A stretch of DNA of 64,000 nucleotides from positions 93,453 to 157,452 of the forward strand of contig JAFQPG010000004.1 in assembly GCA_017411835.1 (NCBI GenBank), in the 5' to 3' direction. The first letter of the stretch is position 1. Each line of letters begins with the position of its first letter. The notes beneath the pieces are model-generated. The model was not told the origin of the DNA, did not search any database, and worked only from the letters and a program-made list of their open reading frames with translations. Shown in pieces: positions 37,924 to 48,049 of this stretch. This DNA comes from Ruminococcus sp. Its GTDB lineage: Bacteria > Bacillota > Clostridia > Oscillospirales > Acutalibacteraceae. Made by a program: the position numbers and the translations under genes.

Positions 37924-38847
37924 ATGGCAATTTTTAATTTTATAGGTAGCTTTTTCGGCTACATTTTATGGGCAGCATACACGCTGGTTAACAATTTTGG
38001 TATCGCTATTATTATCTTCACTTTGATATTCAAAATTGTATTGTTCCCATCTTCTGTAAAACAGCAGAAGTCTATGGCTGCCAACGCAAAAATGCAGGCT
38101 AAACAGAAAGCGCTGCAGGAAAAATATGCTAACGATAAGCAAAAATACAACGAAGAACTTCAAAAGCTCTACGAAAAAGAGAATATCAAACCATTTGGTG
38201 GTTGTCTTTCTTCACTTTTACCGATGTTTGTTATGCTTGGTATCTACTATGCTGTAGTAAGACCACTTTCAAACGTGTTACACATTGCATCTGATAAAGT
38301 GGAAGCTTTATCACAGTATGTAAACACACTTCCGGGCATATCTTTAAATTCCGGTTCACTTTACTCAGAAATTGAATTATTAAGAGTTTTTGATGGTGTT
38401 TCATCACACAGCGGTGTTGCTGAGATTTTGACAGGTGATGAAATTGAAAAAATTAAAATGCTTACAGGCGGCTTTAATTTCTTAGGTCTTGACTTACTCG
38501 GCACACCTAAATTTGCAGGTGGTTGGCTGTTACTTGTTCCGATTTTGTGTCTTGTTACTTCAGTAGGTTCACAGATTTTCACTATGTTTATGAAGGGCAG
38601 TCCGATGAGCCAGCAGCAGGGATGTATGAAATATATGTTCATTGCATTACCTTTGCTTACAGCGTACATCGCGTTTACTGTACCTGCGGCAGTTGGTTTC
38701 TACTGGATTTGGTCAACTTTATTCGGTTTTATTCAGACTCTTATTATGAACAAGTTCTACTCGCCGGATTTAGTAAATGCAAAAATGGAAGCACAGCATA
38801 TTGCACGACTTGAATTAGAAGAAAAGAATATAAGACCAAACAACTAA
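37924..38847 (+). CDS. yidC: Membrane protein insertase YidC
   Basis: The 307-residue YidC/Oxa1 protein has about five to six membrane segments, a cytoplasmic coiled hairpin (about 55-90, QQKSMAANAKMQAKQKALQEKYANDKQKYNEEL region) and the FGGCLSSLLPMFVMLGIYYAVVRPL segment. It lacks the Gram-negative periplasmic domain and an obvious lipoprotein Cys. It inserts proteins alone or with SecYEG. Confidence 0.95.
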   Translation: MAIFNFIGSFFGYILWAAYTLVNNFGIAIIIFTLIFKIVLFPSSVKQQKSMAANAKMQAKQKALQEKYANDKQKYNEELQKLYEKENIKPFGGCLSSLLPMFVMLGIYYAVVRPLSNVLHIASDKVEALSQYVNTLPGISLNSGSLYSEIELLRVFDGVSSHSGVAEILTGDEIEKIKMLTGGFNFLGLDLLGTPKFAGGWLLLVPILCLVTSVGSQIFTMFMKGSPMSQQQGCMKYMFIALPLLTAYIAFTVPAAVGFYWIWSTLFGFIQTLIMNKFYSPDLVNAKMEAQHIARLELEEKNIRPNN

Positions 38848-38892
38848 TTTCTAAATTTTGAAGATTAATCACTATTAAAAGAAGGTGCAAAC

Positions 38893-39678
38893 TTGAATAG
38901 AGAAGCTATTGCAACAGGCAATACTGTTGAAGAAGCAAAAGAGAAAGCTTGTTTAGAGCTTGGTGTCGATACTTTAGACGATAATATTGAATTTGATATT
39001 ATTGATTTCCAGAAGAAAAAAGTACTCGGCCTCTTTGGCGGTCACCCTGCAAAGGTTAGAGTTTATTTAAAAACTACTCCTGCACAGGCTGCTGCTGACT
39101 ATTTAGAGTCAATCATTAAGGCTATGGGCCTTACAGATATTCAGATGAATGTCGAAGAAAAAGAAAACAATGTTATCACTATTGATATTTCGGGCGAAGA
39201 TGTTGGTTCTGTTATCGGCAGACGTGGCGAAACTTTAGACGCTTTACAGTATCTTACTTGTTTAGTTGCTAACCACGTTGAGAATTCTTACTGCAGAGTT
39301 ACTATCAATACTGGTGACTACAGAGAAAAAAGAGAAAAGACTCTTGAAATTTTGGGCAGAAAGCTTGCTATCAAAGCGGCAAAAACAGGCAGAAAGTCTT
39401 CTTTAGAGCCTATGAACCCATACGAGAGGCGTATTATTCATACTGCTGTTCAGAAGATTAACGGCGCGATTTCATGGAGCGAAGGCGAAAATATGAACCG
39501 TCACGTTGTTATTGGTCCTGACCCTAAATCAAAGGGTAACTACAGAGGTAAATCAAATCACAGAAAACCGTACAGAGGCAAGAGTAGTTCACACTCTGCT
39601 CCAAAAGCCCCTAACCCTGACCGTAAGCCTTTAAACGAAGGCGAGGGTCTTGGTCTTTACGGCAGAATAGATCAATAA
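38893..39678 (+). CDS. jag: RNA-binding protein Jag/KhpB
   Basis: The 261-residue protein has an N-terminal Jag domain (1-52; TGNTVEEAKEKA, KKVLGLFGG), a KH domain (GSVIGRRGETLDALQYL) and an R3H domain (PYERRIIHTAVQ), then a basic disordered tail. With KhpA it binds RNA and affects cell shape. The start is TTG, preceded by GAAGGTG, like gyrA. Confidence 0.93.
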   Translation: MNREAIATGNTVEEAKEKACLELGVDTLDDNIEFDIIDFQKKKVLGLFGGHPAKVRVYLKTTPAQAAADYLESIIKAMGLTDIQMNVEEKENNVITIDISGEDVGSVIGRRGETLDALQYLTCLVANHVENSYCRVTINTGDYREKREKTLEILGRKLAIKAAKTGRKSSLEPMNPYERRIIHTAVQKINGAISWSEGENMNRHVVIGPDPKSKGNYRGKSNHRKPYRGKSSSHSAPKAPNPDRKPLNEGEGLGLYGRIDQ

Positions 39679-39684
39679 TTTATG

Positions 39685-39707
39685 GGGCGGATTATTCCGC
39701 CCTTTTT
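39685..39707 (+). terminator. Terminator between jag and mnmE
   Basis: The 7-bp stem GGGCGGA (39685-39691) / TCCGCCC (39696-39702) is followed by TTTTT. Confidence 0.75.
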
Positions 39708-39730
39708 ACTTATTTTTAAAAGGTGTATCT

Positions 39731-41098
39731 ATGAATAACTCTACTATTGCTGCAATCAGCACCGCTCAGGGTTTGGGTGGTATCGGTGTAATCAGAATAT
39801 CGGGCGACGAGGCTATCACTATTGCTGACAAGATTTTCGTAAAAATAAATGGTGAAAAACTAAGGGAAGCTAAAGGCTATACTGCGCATTTCGGTCACGT
39901 TTTTTATAACGGCGAAAAAATTGATGAGTGCATTGCGACTGTCTTTAAAGCACCTCACAGCTATACGGGTGAAAATGTTGTTGAGCTTTCGTGTCATGGC
40001 GGTACTTTCGTTACAAAAACAGTTTTAAGAGCGGTTTTGGATAATGGCGCAATATCTGCACAGGCGGGTGAATTTACAAAGCGTGCGTTTTTAAACGGCA
40101 AGCTTGACTTGACTGAAGCTGAAGCTGTTATGGATATTATCGGCGCAAAGTCTGCAGCAGCAGCACGATCTGCTCTTTCTGTTCACGAGGGTAAGCTAAG
40201 CGAAAAGATTAATGAAATCAAAAATGATTTGGTTAATCGCGCAGCTCATCTTTGCGCGTGGGCAGATTATCCTGAGGAGGATATTGAGGAAGTTGAGTTT
40301 GATACACTAAAAAATGCTTTACAAGGTGCACAAGATAAGCTTTTCGATTTACTTAAAAATTACGATAAAGGTAAAGCTATTAGAGAAGGTATCGACACCG
40401 TCATTGTTGGCAGACCTAATGTCGGTAAATCTACTTTAATGAATTTAATCACAGGTTGTGATAAAAGTATCGTTACTGATATCGCAGGTACTACTCGCGA
40501 TATAGTAGAAGAAACAGCAGTTGTAAAAGACATTACCTTGCATTTAAGTGACACTGCAGGTATCAGAGATGCAGACAACGCTATCGAAAAAATTGGTGTT
40601 GATAAAGCAAAAAAACGTTTAAATACTGCTGAACTGATTATTGCTGTTTTTGATGCATCAGCTAGTATTGATGATGACGATAAAGCTTTGCTTGATGATT
40701 TAAAAGGCACTACCTGTATTGCCGTAATCAACAAGGACGATTTAGAGCTAAAAATCGATATTGAAGCTATTAAAAATGTTACTGAATATATAGTTTATAT
40801 GTCTGCAAAAAACAGCACGGGCTTTGAAAAATTTGAAGATGCTGTTGAAAAAATTGTGGGTACATCTGACTTTGATTCTTCAAATGCTGTGCTGTCAAAC
40901 GAGCGTCAGCGCAGTCTTGCTAAAAATGCTCACAAAGCGCTTATTGATGCCATTTCTGCTTTAAAGCTTGGTATGACCTACGATGCTGTGACAGTAGCTT
41001 TAGAAGAAGCAATTTCTTATCTATGCGAGCTTACAGGTGAGCGTGTAACACAAACAGTAGTAGATAATGTTTTCCACCAATTCTGTGTTGGAAAATAA
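39731..41098 (+). CDS. mnmE: tRNA modification GTPase MnmE
   Basis: The 455-residue protein has an N-terminal folate-binding domain, a helical domain and an inserted G domain (GRPNVGKSTLMN, DTAGIRD, NKDD), ending in CVGK, the equivalent of the essential C-terminal CIGK. With MnmG it installs the 5-carboxymethylaminomethyl group on wobble uridine of certain tRNAs. Confidence 0.97.
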   Translation: MNNSTIAAISTAQGLGGIGVIRISGDEAITIADKIFVKINGEKLREAKGYTAHFGHVFYNGEKIDECIATVFKAPHSYTGENVVELSCHGGTFVTKTVLRAVLDNGAISAQAGEFTKRAFLNGKLDLTEAEAVMDIIGAKSAAAARSALSVHEGKLSEKINEIKNDLVNRAAHLCAWADYPEEDIEEVEFDTLKNALQGAQDKLFDLLKNYDKGKAIREGIDTVIVGRPNVGKSTLMNLITGCDKSIVTDIAGTTRDIVEETAVVKDITLHLSDTAGIRDADNAIEKIGVDKAKKRLNTAELIIAVFDASASIDDDDKALLDDLKGTTCIAVINKDDLELKIDIEAIKNVTEYIVYMSAKNSTGFEKFEDAVEKIVGTSDFDSSNAVLSNERQRSLAKNAHKALIDAISALKLGMTYDAVTVALEEAISYLCELTGERVTQTVVDNVFHQFCVGK

Positions 41099-41131
41099 AC
41101 TTAAAGATTTTCATTACCACGAGGTTTTATT

Positions 41132-43030
41132 ATGAGTACATATTTTGCAGGTGAATACGACGTAGCTGTTATTGGTGCTGGACATGCCGGAATAGAAGCG
41201 GCTTTAGCATCAGCACGACTTGGATGTAAAACTGCTATTTTTACTATAAATATGGACGCTGTCGGCAACTGCCCTTGTAACCCGTCTATCGGCGGTACTG
41301 CAAAGGGGCATTTGGTGCGCGAGATTGACGCGCTCGGTGGTGAAATGGGAAAAACTGCAGACGAGTGTTTTTTGCAGATGCGTATGCTTAATTTAGGCAA
41401 AGGCCCTGCGGTACATTCTTTGCGTGCACAGATTGACAGACGAAAATATCAGGATGTTATGAAGCACAAGCTTGAGCTGACAGAAAATCTTGATTTAAGA
41501 CAGGCTGAAATTACCGATATCGAGCAAACCAAAAGCGGTGAGTGGTTACTCACCACTCGTATGCTTGCCCAATTTATGGCAAAAACGGTTATAATTGCCA
41601 CAGGTACATATTTGGGCGGTAAGATTTTTATCGGTGAGGTATCTTTTGAATCGGGACCAGACGGAGTTTTTCCTGCGACATATCTTAGCGAAAGTCTTAG
41701 AAAACTTGGCATTCCTACCCGCAGATTTAAAACAGGTACGCCTGCACGCGTGCTTAGAAGCTCGATTGATTTAGATAAGCTTGAAGTCCAAGAAGGTGAC
41801 ACACCACCTGTACCATTCTCATACGAAACACAGTCTTTAGGTGAAAACAAAGTCGTGTGTCATATAAGCTGGACTAACGAAAATACAAAGAAAATTATAC
41901 TTGACAATATTCACCGTTCGCCGCTTTATGGCGGGAAAATTGAGGGTGTCGGCCCGCGTTACTGTCCGAGTCTTGAGGACAAAATCGTACGTTTTGAACA
42001 CAAAGAACGCCATCAGCTTTTTATTGAGCCTTGTGGACTTGATACAGAGGAAATGTATCTGCAGGGTATGTCTTCTTCTTTACCTGAAGAGGTTCAGCTA
42101 CAGTTTTATCACACGATACCGGGTCTTGAAAATGCTCTCATTATGCGTCCTGCTTACGCTATTGAATACGATTGCATCGACCCGACGTCTATGAATGCGA
42201 CGCTTGAATTTCGCGATTTTGAGGGACTTTACGGCGCAGGACAGTTTAACGGAAGCTCAGGTTACGAGGAAGCCGCTGCTCAGGGGCTTATCGCGGGTAT
42301 TAATGCTGCGCATAAGGTTCAAGGAAAAGACGAGTTTATCCTCGACCGCGCAAGCTCATATATAGGAACTCTTATCGACGATTTAGTTACAAAGGGCGCG
42401 AACGAGCCTTATCGAATGATGACTTCTCGTAGTGAATATAGACTTATTTTAAGACAGGATAATGCTGATACTCGTCTTACCCCTATCGGTCACGATATTG
42501 GTCTTATATCCGATGAGAGGTTTGAGCGCTTTAAAGAGAAGCAAAGACTTATTGAAAAAGAAATGCATCGAGTAAAGCAGACGACTATACCGGCGTCTGA
42601 AAAGCTCAACGAGATACTTGTTTCACGTGAAACATCACCGGTCGAAGGCGGAATCAGGCTGTTTGAGCTACTAAAACGCCCACAGCTTAACTATAAAGTG
42701 CTCAAAGATGTGGACACCGACCGTCCGAATTTAGCTGATGCGATTTTTGAGCAGGTTGAGATTGCTATAAAATACGAAGGCTATATCAAAAAGCAGCTTG
42801 CACAGGTCGAGCAGATGCGAAAGCTCGAAGAAAAGCGACTTCCAAAGGATGTTGACTACAAAGAGCTTACGGGTTTGCGACTTGAAGCGCAGGAAAAGCT
42901 TAATCGTGTACGCCCTGCAAACATCGGACAGGCTTCGCGTATCAGTGGCGTTTCCCCTGCCGATATAAGCGTATTACTTATCTGGCTTGCAAAATCAAGC
43001 CACAATAAAAACACAGAGGTAGATAATTGA
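41132..43030 (+). CDS. mnmG: tRNA uridine 5-carboxymethylaminomethyl modification enzyme MnmG (GidA)
   Basis: The 632-residue FAD enzyme starts with the dinucleotide motif [21 protein letters not shown] and has the family segments [25 protein letters not shown] and [28 protein letters not shown]. It partners MnmE. A perfect parS palindrome is embedded in the coding region at 42619-42634 (codons for VSRET). It overlaps rsmG. Confidence 0.97.
   Translation: MSTYFAGEYDVAVIGAGHAGIEAALASARLGCKTAIFTINMDAVGNCPCNPSIGGTAKGHLVREIDALGGEMGKTADECFLQMRMLNLGKGPAVHSLRAQIDRRKYQDVMKHKLELTENLDLRQAEITDIEQTKSGEWLLTTRMLAQFMAKTVIIATGTYLGGKIFIGEVSFESGPDGVFPATYLSESLRKLGIPTRRFKTGTPARVLRSSIDLDKLEVQEGDTPPVPFSYETQSLGENKVVCHISWTNENTKKIILDNIHRSPLYGGKIEGVGPRYCPSLEDKIVRFEHKERHQLFIEPCGLDTEEMYLQGMSSSLPEEVQLQFYHTIPGLENALIMRPAYAIEYDCIDPTSMNATLEFRDFEGLYGAGQFNGSSGYEEAAAQGLIAGINAAHKVQGKDEFILDRASSYIGTLIDDLVTKGANEPYRMMTSRSEYRLILRQDNADTRLTPIGHDIGLISDERFERFKEKQRLIEKEMHRVKQTTIPASEKLNEILVSRETSPVEGGIRLFELLKRPQLNYKVLKDVDTDRPNLADAIFEQVEIAIKYEGYIKKQLAQVEQMRKLEEKRLPKDVDYKELTGLRLEAQEKLNRVRPANIGQASRISGVSPADISVLLIWLAKSSHNKNTEVDN
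42619..42634. promoter_or_regulatory. parS: parS centromere site within mnmG
   Basis: TGTTTCACGTGAAACA, identical to the Bacillus consensus parS, is a perfect 16-base palindrome. ParB/Spo0J would load here. It is 2.3 kb from the second copy at 44924. Confidence 0.9.
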
Positions 43031-43740
43031 TGTTTAACGACATTTTGCGACAAGAAGCAACCCAGTCGGGAATAAACCTTACAGACAATCAAATAGAAAG
43101 CTTAAAGTGTTACTATGAATTGCTGATTGAATGGAACGAAAAAATGAACCTGACGGCTATTACTGAGCCGCACGATGTTGCATTAAAGCATTTTTGTGAC
43201 AGCATTTTGCTTTTAAGCTATGCAGATATACCGCAAAACAGCTCATTGATTGATGTCGGAACGGGTGCAGGTTTTCCGTCTATACCGATTAAGATTGTAC
43301 GCCCGGATATCAAGCTTTGCTTACTCGATAGCTTGAACAAACGCCTTGTGTTCTTAAAAGAAGTTGTTGATAAGCTGTCTTTATCTGAGGTGAAGATTGT
43401 GCATTCCAGGGCAGAAGACGGCGCAAGAAAAGCAGATTTACGCGAGAAATTCGATTTTGCAACTTCACGCGCTGTCGCTCAGCTTAACGTTTTGTCTGAG
43501 TACTGCCTGCCTTATGTAAAGGTAAACGGCGCGTTTATTGCAATGAAAGGTAAATACAGCGAGGAAGAAATCGCAAACTCTAAAAATGCGATAAAAACTC
43601 TCGGCGGAAAAATCGTAAAGGTAGATACCTACAGCTTAATTGACTCGTCAGAGCGCACTATTATAAATGTAAAGAAGCTTTCAAAAACGGATAAAGCGTA
43701 TCCACGTACATCTGCAAAAATTAAATCCAAACCATTGTAA
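43030..43740 (+). CDS. rsmG: 16S rRNA (guanine-N7) methyltransferase RsmG
   Basis: The 236-residue enzyme has the SAM motif DVGTGAGFPSIPI and ATSRAVAQL, and methylates G527 of 16S rRNA. The frame is open from TTG 43027; ATG 43030 overlaps the mnmG stop by one base and is better spaced from AGAGG, so it is preferred. It ends the mnmE-mnmG-rsmG operon at a terminator. Confidence 0.95.
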   Translation: MFNDILRQEATQSGINLTDNQIESLKCYYELLIEWNEKMNLTAITEPHDVALKHFCDSILLLSYADIPQNSSLIDVGTGAGFPSIPIKIVRPDIKLCLLDSLNKRLVFLKEVVDKLSLSEVKIVHSRAEDGARKADLREKFDFATSRAVAQLNVLSEYCLPYVKVNGAFIAMKGKYSEEEIANSKNAIKTLGGKIVKVDTYSLIDSSERTIINVKKLSKTDKAYPRTSAKIKSKPL

Positions 43741-43758
43741 ATATAATATTTAGTTATT

Positions 43759-43792
43759 AAACAGCACATTCGACACGATGTGCTGTTTTTTT
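43759..43792 (+). terminator. Terminator of the mnmE-mnmG-rsmG operon
   Basis: The perfect 11-bp stem AAACAGCACAT (43759-43769) / ATGTGCTGTTT (43778-43788) is followed by T residues. Confidence 0.85.
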
Positions 43793-43898
43793 ACGCAATT
43801 TAGCAAAACAAAATTTTATTTGCGGTCAAATATCTACAAATTAATCACATTGGTAATGGTATTATCATCTTGCGAGGACAAGTAGTGAGGAGTATAAA

Positions 43899-44723
43899 AT
43901 GAGTTTTTTTAGTAGAGATGAAAATAAAGTCCTTTTAATACCGACGATTTCAATCAGACCAAATAAAACCCAGCCGCGAAAAAACTTTGACGAGCAGGCT
44001 TTAAAGTCGCTTTCACAGTCAATCGTGCAAAACGGCATCCTCCAACCGCTCTCCGTACGCAAAATAAATGCTACCGAATACGAGCTTATCGCAGGCGAGC
44101 GACGACTTCGAGCCGCGATTATGGCAGGCATTACGAAAGTACCTTGTGTATTAATCAAATGCTCCGACAAAGAATCTGCTGTATATGCCCTTATTGAAAA
44201 CATCCAGCGCAGAGATTTAGGGATGTTTGAGCAAGCACGCGGAATAGCGCGACTTATACGCAAATACGGTCTTACACAGGAGCAAACGGCAATAATACTT
44301 GGAAAAAAGCAATCTACAGTTGCAAACAAGCTAAGGCTTTTAAGACTTACGTTTGAAGAGCAGGAGTGGATAACGAGCGCGTCGCTTTCTGAACGCCACG
44401 CACGAGCACTCCTGAGAATAGACGACGAAACTTTGCGCCGAGAGGCATTGAGTCGAGTTATTTCCGATGGCCTTAATGTAAATCAGACAGAAGCGTTTGT
44501 AACAGATGTTTTGATGCGAAAGTCAGTTTCCCCTGCAAAAGAGCAAAAAAAGAGCGAAAAGAAGATAGTAGTCAAAGATGTTCGCATCTTTGTTAACACA
44601 ATAAACAAAGCGGTTGATACTATGCGTTTATCGGGAATAAATGCAACAAGCTGTAAAAGCGAGACCGACGAATACATAGAATACACCGTAAAAATTCCAA
44701 AAGCCTCCCAGCAGGCTAGTTAA
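43899..44723 (+). CDS. noc: ParB-family protein, Noc-like (nucleoid occlusion)
   Basis: The 274-residue ParB paralogue has box I GERRLRAA, box II ENIQRRDL and a KorB-type helix-turn-helix (TQEQTAIILGKKQSTVANKLRLL). Position between rsmG and parA matches Bacillus noc. Noc binds specific DNA sites and blocks division over the nucleoid by membrane attachment through an N-terminal amphipathic helix; here the N-terminus (MSFFSRDENKV) is short and a convincing amphipathic helix is not evident, so membrane binding is uncertain. I found no ATTTCCCGGGAAAT Noc site in the window. It may be a second ParB. Confidence 0.8.
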   Translation: MSFFSRDENKVLLIPTISIRPNKTQPRKNFDEQALKSLSQSIVQNGILQPLSVRKINATEYELIAGERRLRAAIMAGITKVPCVLIKCSDKESAVYALIENIQRRDLGMFEQARGIARLIRKYGLTQEQTAIILGKKQSTVANKLRLLRLTFEEQEWITSASLSERHARALLRIDDETLRREALSRVISDGLNVNQTEAFVTDVLMRKSVSPAKEQKKSEKKIVVKDVRIFVNTINKAVDTMRLSGINATSCKSETDEYIEYTVKIPKASQQAS

Positions 44724-44788
44724 TTTACTTTCCCCATAGATGCATCAGCATCTATCCACTCATACCCATTTCCTTATCTGAACCCCTT

Positions 44789-44826
44789 GCCAAAGGTCAC
44801 GCGGATATTCCGTGTGGCCTTTTGGC
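44789..44826 (+). repeat. Long imperfect hairpin after noc
   Basis: GCCAAAGGTCACGCGG (44789-44804) pairs with CCGTGTGGCCTTTTGGC (44810-44826), with one bulge and two wobble pairs. It may end noc transcription, although the T tract after it is weak. A small AGATGC-ATCA-GCATCT hairpin lies just upstream (44739-44754). The rest of the 44724-45075 spacer holds one parS site and an AT-rich promoter region for parA. Confidence 0.5.
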
Positions 44827-44923
44827 GTATTTGTGTAATGAGCGACCGTATCCTAACGATGCGTACCAGTAAAGCGCTGAGAATGAAATATAATAGTTTC
44901 TAAGTTTATCCCTGCTCAACTTA

Positions 44924-44939
44924 TGTTTCACGTGAAACA
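44924..44939. promoter_or_regulatory. parS: parS centromere site upstream of parA
   Basis: A second perfect copy of TGTTTCACGTGAAACA, in the noc-parA spacer. Confidence 0.93.
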
Positions 44940-45075
44940 TTTTAAATATATGTATAAGAAAATATCAAAATTTTTATAAAACTGGTGCAAAAGTCTTTAA
45001 TTTCACTTTAATATGTGCTAAAATTACATTTATAATGTGTAAGTTTGTGCACAAATCTAAAAAACGGGTGATTTT

Positions 45076-45840
45076 TTGGCGAAGATAATAGCTGTTGCAA
45101 ACCAAAAGGGTGGCGTCGGCAAGACCACATCAGCGGTAAATATTGCGGCTGCACTTGGTTTTAACAAGAAAAAAACTCTGCTTATCGATGTTGACCCTCA
45201 GGGCAACGCGACAAGCGGTGTCGGAATAGACAAGCGTTCGGTTAAGTTTTCGACCTACGATTTACTGGTCAAAAATGCAAAGGCAGAGCAGGTTATCATT
45301 CAGACAGCGTTTGAAAACCTGTGGGTTATGCCGTCGGGTATCGATTTAGCTGCTGCCGAGCTTGAAATTATGGATATGGAGAATCGTTCCTACCGAATGA
45401 AGCAGGCAATCGTTTCCGTTAAACCGCAGTTTGACTACATTATAATTGACTGTCCCCCATCTCTTGGACTGATTACGACAAATGCGCTGACGGCTGCTGA
45501 TACGATTTTAGTACCGATTCAGTGCGAATACTATGCGCTTGAAGGTTTATCCCAGCTTATGAATACAGTCAGACGAGTAAAAAGACAGACAAATGAGCAT
45601 ATCGAGCTTGAGGGCGTGCTGCTTACGATGTACGACGGCAGGCTAAACCTGACACAACAAGTTGTGTCAGAGGTTAAGCGTTTCTTCCCTAAAAAGGTGT
45701 TCTCTACAGTTATCCCGCGTGGAGTAAGACTTTCCGAAGCGCCGAGTTTTGGTATGCCGGTTATTTACTACGACAAAGCCTGCAAGGGAGCGCACGCGTA
45801 CCTTGATTTAGTAGCAGAGATGCTTAGAAAGGAGCGATAA
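45076..45840 (+). CDS. parA: Chromosome-partitioning ATPase ParA (Soj)
   Basis: The 254-residue protein has the deviant Walker A ANQKGGVGKTTSAVN, Walker A' DVDPQGNATSG and Walker B IDCPPSLGLIT. It cooperates with ParB in origin segregation and, in Bacillus, regulates DnaA. The start is TTG 45076 after CGGGTG. A TATAAT lies at 45031-45036 but without a good -35. ATG of parB begins one base after the stop. Confidence 0.96.
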   Translation: MAKIIAVANQKGGVGKTTSAVNIAAALGFNKKKTLLIDVDPQGNATSGVGIDKRSVKFSTYDLLVKNAKAEQVIIQTAFENLWVMPSGIDLAAAELEIMDMENRSYRMKQAIVSVKPQFDYIIIDCPPSLGLITTNALTAADTILVPIQCEYYALEGLSQLMNTVRRVKRQTNEHIELEGVLLTMYDGRLNLTQQVVSEVKRFFPKKVFSTVIPRGVRLSEAPSFGMPVIYYDKACKGAHAYLDLVAEMLRKER

Positions 45841-45841
45841 T

Positions 45842-46705
45842 ATGGCAAAGAAGATGGGCGGTCTTGGAAAAGGCCTGAACGCTATATTTATGGAAAACGA
45901 TACTGAAAACAGTAACGAAACAGTCACTTTAAGAATATCTGAGGTTGAGCCTAACCGAGAACAGCCTCGAAAAGATTTTGACGAAAAGGCGCTTGCCGAT
46001 TTATCGCAGAGCATTATGCAGTTTGGCGTGCTACAGCCGATTTTAGTTCGTCCTATTATCGGTGGCGGATATCAGATTGTTGCAGGTGAGCGTCGTTACA
46101 GAGCGTCCCGCATGGCTGGACTTACCGAAATTCCTGCGGTTATCCGCGAGCTGTCAGACGAAGAGACAATGGAGCTTGCGCTCATAGAAAACCTGCAGCG
46201 TGAGGACCTCACCCCTATTGAAGAAGCAAAGGGCTATAAAACTTTGATTGAAACCTATGATATGAGTCAGGAACAGGTTGCGCAGACAGTCGGCAAATCT
46301 CGCTCTGCTATCGCAAACACAATGAGACTTTTACTGTTGCCTGATGACGTGATCATATTAGTAGAAAGTTCAGAATTGAGCGCAGGTCACGCGCGCGCAC
46401 TTTTAGCGCTTGAAAATAAAGACTTGATGAGTGCGGTTGCTGAAGAAACCGTCAAAAAAGGCTTGTCCGTAAGACAGGTTGAAAAGCTTGTTAAGGATAT
46501 GATGAAAAAGCCTACATCCCGTACAAGAAAAATAAACGCTAAGCCGTCATATTTTTCTGAGGTCGAGCTTGCGCTGTCCGAGTATTTGGGCAACAAGGTT
46601 GTCGTTACCCCGTCAAAAGACGGCAAAGGCGGTACGCTATCAATCGACTTTTATTCTTTAGAAGAATTAAAACAGCTTGCAAATAAGCTTGAAGAAAACA
46701 AATAA
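45842..46705 (+). CDS. parB: Chromosome-partitioning protein ParB (Spo0J)
   Basis: The 287-residue CTP-dependent clamp has the N-terminal KMGGLGKGLNAIF ParA-stimulating segment, box I GERRYRASRMAG, box II ENLQREDL and a helix-turn-helix (SQEQVAQTVGKSRSAIANTMRLL). It should bind the two parS sites. It is co-transcribed with parA. Confidence 0.96.
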   Translation: MAKKMGGLGKGLNAIFMENDTENSNETVTLRISEVEPNREQPRKDFDEKALADLSQSIMQFGVLQPILVRPIIGGGYQIVAGERRYRASRMAGLTEIPAVIRELSDEETMELALIENLQREDLTPIEEAKGYKTLIETYDMSQEQVAQTVGKSRSAIANTMRLLLLPDDVIILVESSELSAGHARALLALENKDLMSAVAEETVKKGLSVRQVEKLVKDMMKKPTSRTRKINAKPSYFSEVELALSEYLGNKVVVTPSKDGKGGTLSIDFYSLEELKQLANKLEENK

Positions 46706-46753
46706 CCAAAATTTATATAGTTTAGCAAAAAACACCAACAAGGAGACAGAACA

Positions 46754-48037
46754 ATGATTGATATTAAATTTTTAAGAGAAAACCCTGATGTTGTTAAGGA
46801 AAATATAAAAAAGAAGTTTCAGGATTCAAAGCTTCCTTTGGTAGACGAAGTAATCGCACTTGATTTAGAGTCAAGAAAAATCAAAGGTCAGGCAGACGAT
46901 TTAAGAGCACAGCGTAACAAGTACTCTAAAGAAATCGGTAAGCTTTTCTCGCAGGGCAAGCGCGAAGAAGCAGAGGAAATGAAAAAGCTCGTTACCGAAA
47001 AAGGCGAAGAGCTCGCAGCCTTAGAAGAAAAGGAAGCAGAGCTTTCTAAAAAAGTAACCGATATTATGATGGTTATTCCAAACATCATTGACGAAACAGT
47101 TCCTATCGGTAAAGACGACAGCGAAAATGTTGAAATTGAGCGTTACGGCGAGCCCGTAGTACCTGATTTTGAAATTCCATACCACACCGAGATTATGGAA
47201 AAGCTAAACGGCATCGACCTCGATTCCGCTCGAAAAGTTGCAGGCAACGGTTTTTACTATCTTATGGGCGATATCGCTCGACTTCATTCTGCAGTTATCT
47301 CTTACGCAAGAGATTTTATGATTGACAGAGGCTTTACCTACTGTGTGCCACCGTTTATGATTCGTTCTAACGTTGTAACGGGCGTTATGAGCTTTGCAGA
47401 AATGGAAGCAATGATGTATAAAATTGAGGGCGAGGACCTCTACCTTATCGGCACATCAGAGCACTCAATGATTGGTAAATTTATCGACACAATCAATAAG
47501 GAAAAAGACCTTCCATATACTCTAACAAGCTATTCACCTTGCTTTAGAAAAGAAAAAGGCGCTCATGGAATTGAAGAGCGCGGTGTTTATCGTATTCACC
47601 AGTTCGAAAAGCAGGAAATGGTTGTTGTTTGTAAGCCTGACGAGTCAAAAATGTGGTTTGAAAAGTTGTGGCAGAACACAGTTGATTTATTCAGAACACT
47701 TGACATTCCGGTTCGTACACTCGAATGCTGTTCAGGCGACTTGGCAGATTTAAAGGTTAAGTCAATCGACGTTGAGGCTTGGTCACCTCGTCAGCAGAAA
47801 TACTTCGAAGTTGGCTCTTGTTCAAACCTAAGTGATGCTCAGGCTCGTCGCCTTAAAATCAGAGTTCACGGCGAAGACGGTTCAAAGTATTTTGCACACA
47901 CACTCAACAACACAGTAGTTGCACCACCTAGAATGCTGATTGCGTTCTTAGAGAACAACTTAAACGAAGATGGCTCAATCAATATTCCGGAGGCTTTAAG
48001 ACCATATATGGGCGGTAAGGAAAAAATTACCCCATAA
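46754..48037 (+). CDS. serS: Serine--tRNA ligase
   Basis: The 427-residue class II synthetase has an N-terminal coiled-coil arm (about 30-100), motif 2 FRKEKGAHGIEERGVYRIHQFEKQEM and motif 3 EVGSCSNLSDAQARRLKIR. AAGGAGA precedes the ATG. No T-box leader was found in the 48-base spacer after parB. Its location next to parAB is common in clostridia. Confidence 0.96.
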   Translation: MIDIKFLRENPDVVKENIKKKFQDSKLPLVDEVIALDLESRKIKGQADDLRAQRNKYSKEIGKLFSQGKREEAEEMKKLVTEKGEELAALEEKEAELSKKVTDIMMVIPNIIDETVPIGKDDSENVEIERYGEPVVPDFEIPYHTEIMEKLNGIDLDSARKVAGNGFYYLMGDIARLHSAVISYARDFMIDRGFTYCVPPFMIRSNVVTGVMSFAEMEAMMYKIEGEDLYLIGTSEHSMIGKFIDTINKEKDLPYTLTSYSPCFRKEKGAHGIEERGVYRIHQFEKQEMVVVCKPDESKMWFEKLWQNTVDLFRTLDIPVRTLECCSGDLADLKVKSIDVEAWSPRQQKYFEVGSCSNLSDAQARRLKIRVHGEDGSKYFAHTLNNTVVAPPRMLIAFLENNLNEDGSINIPEALRPYMGGKEKITP

Positions 48038-48049
48038 AGGAGTATGGAT

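Noticed and set aside
42856-43092. Antisense frame over the mnmG/rsmG junction
   Set aside because: Shadow of two well-supported genes; no independent signal.
43899-45075. Noc-binding sites (ATTTCCCGGGAAAT)
   Set aside because: No copy was seen here or elsewhere in the window.
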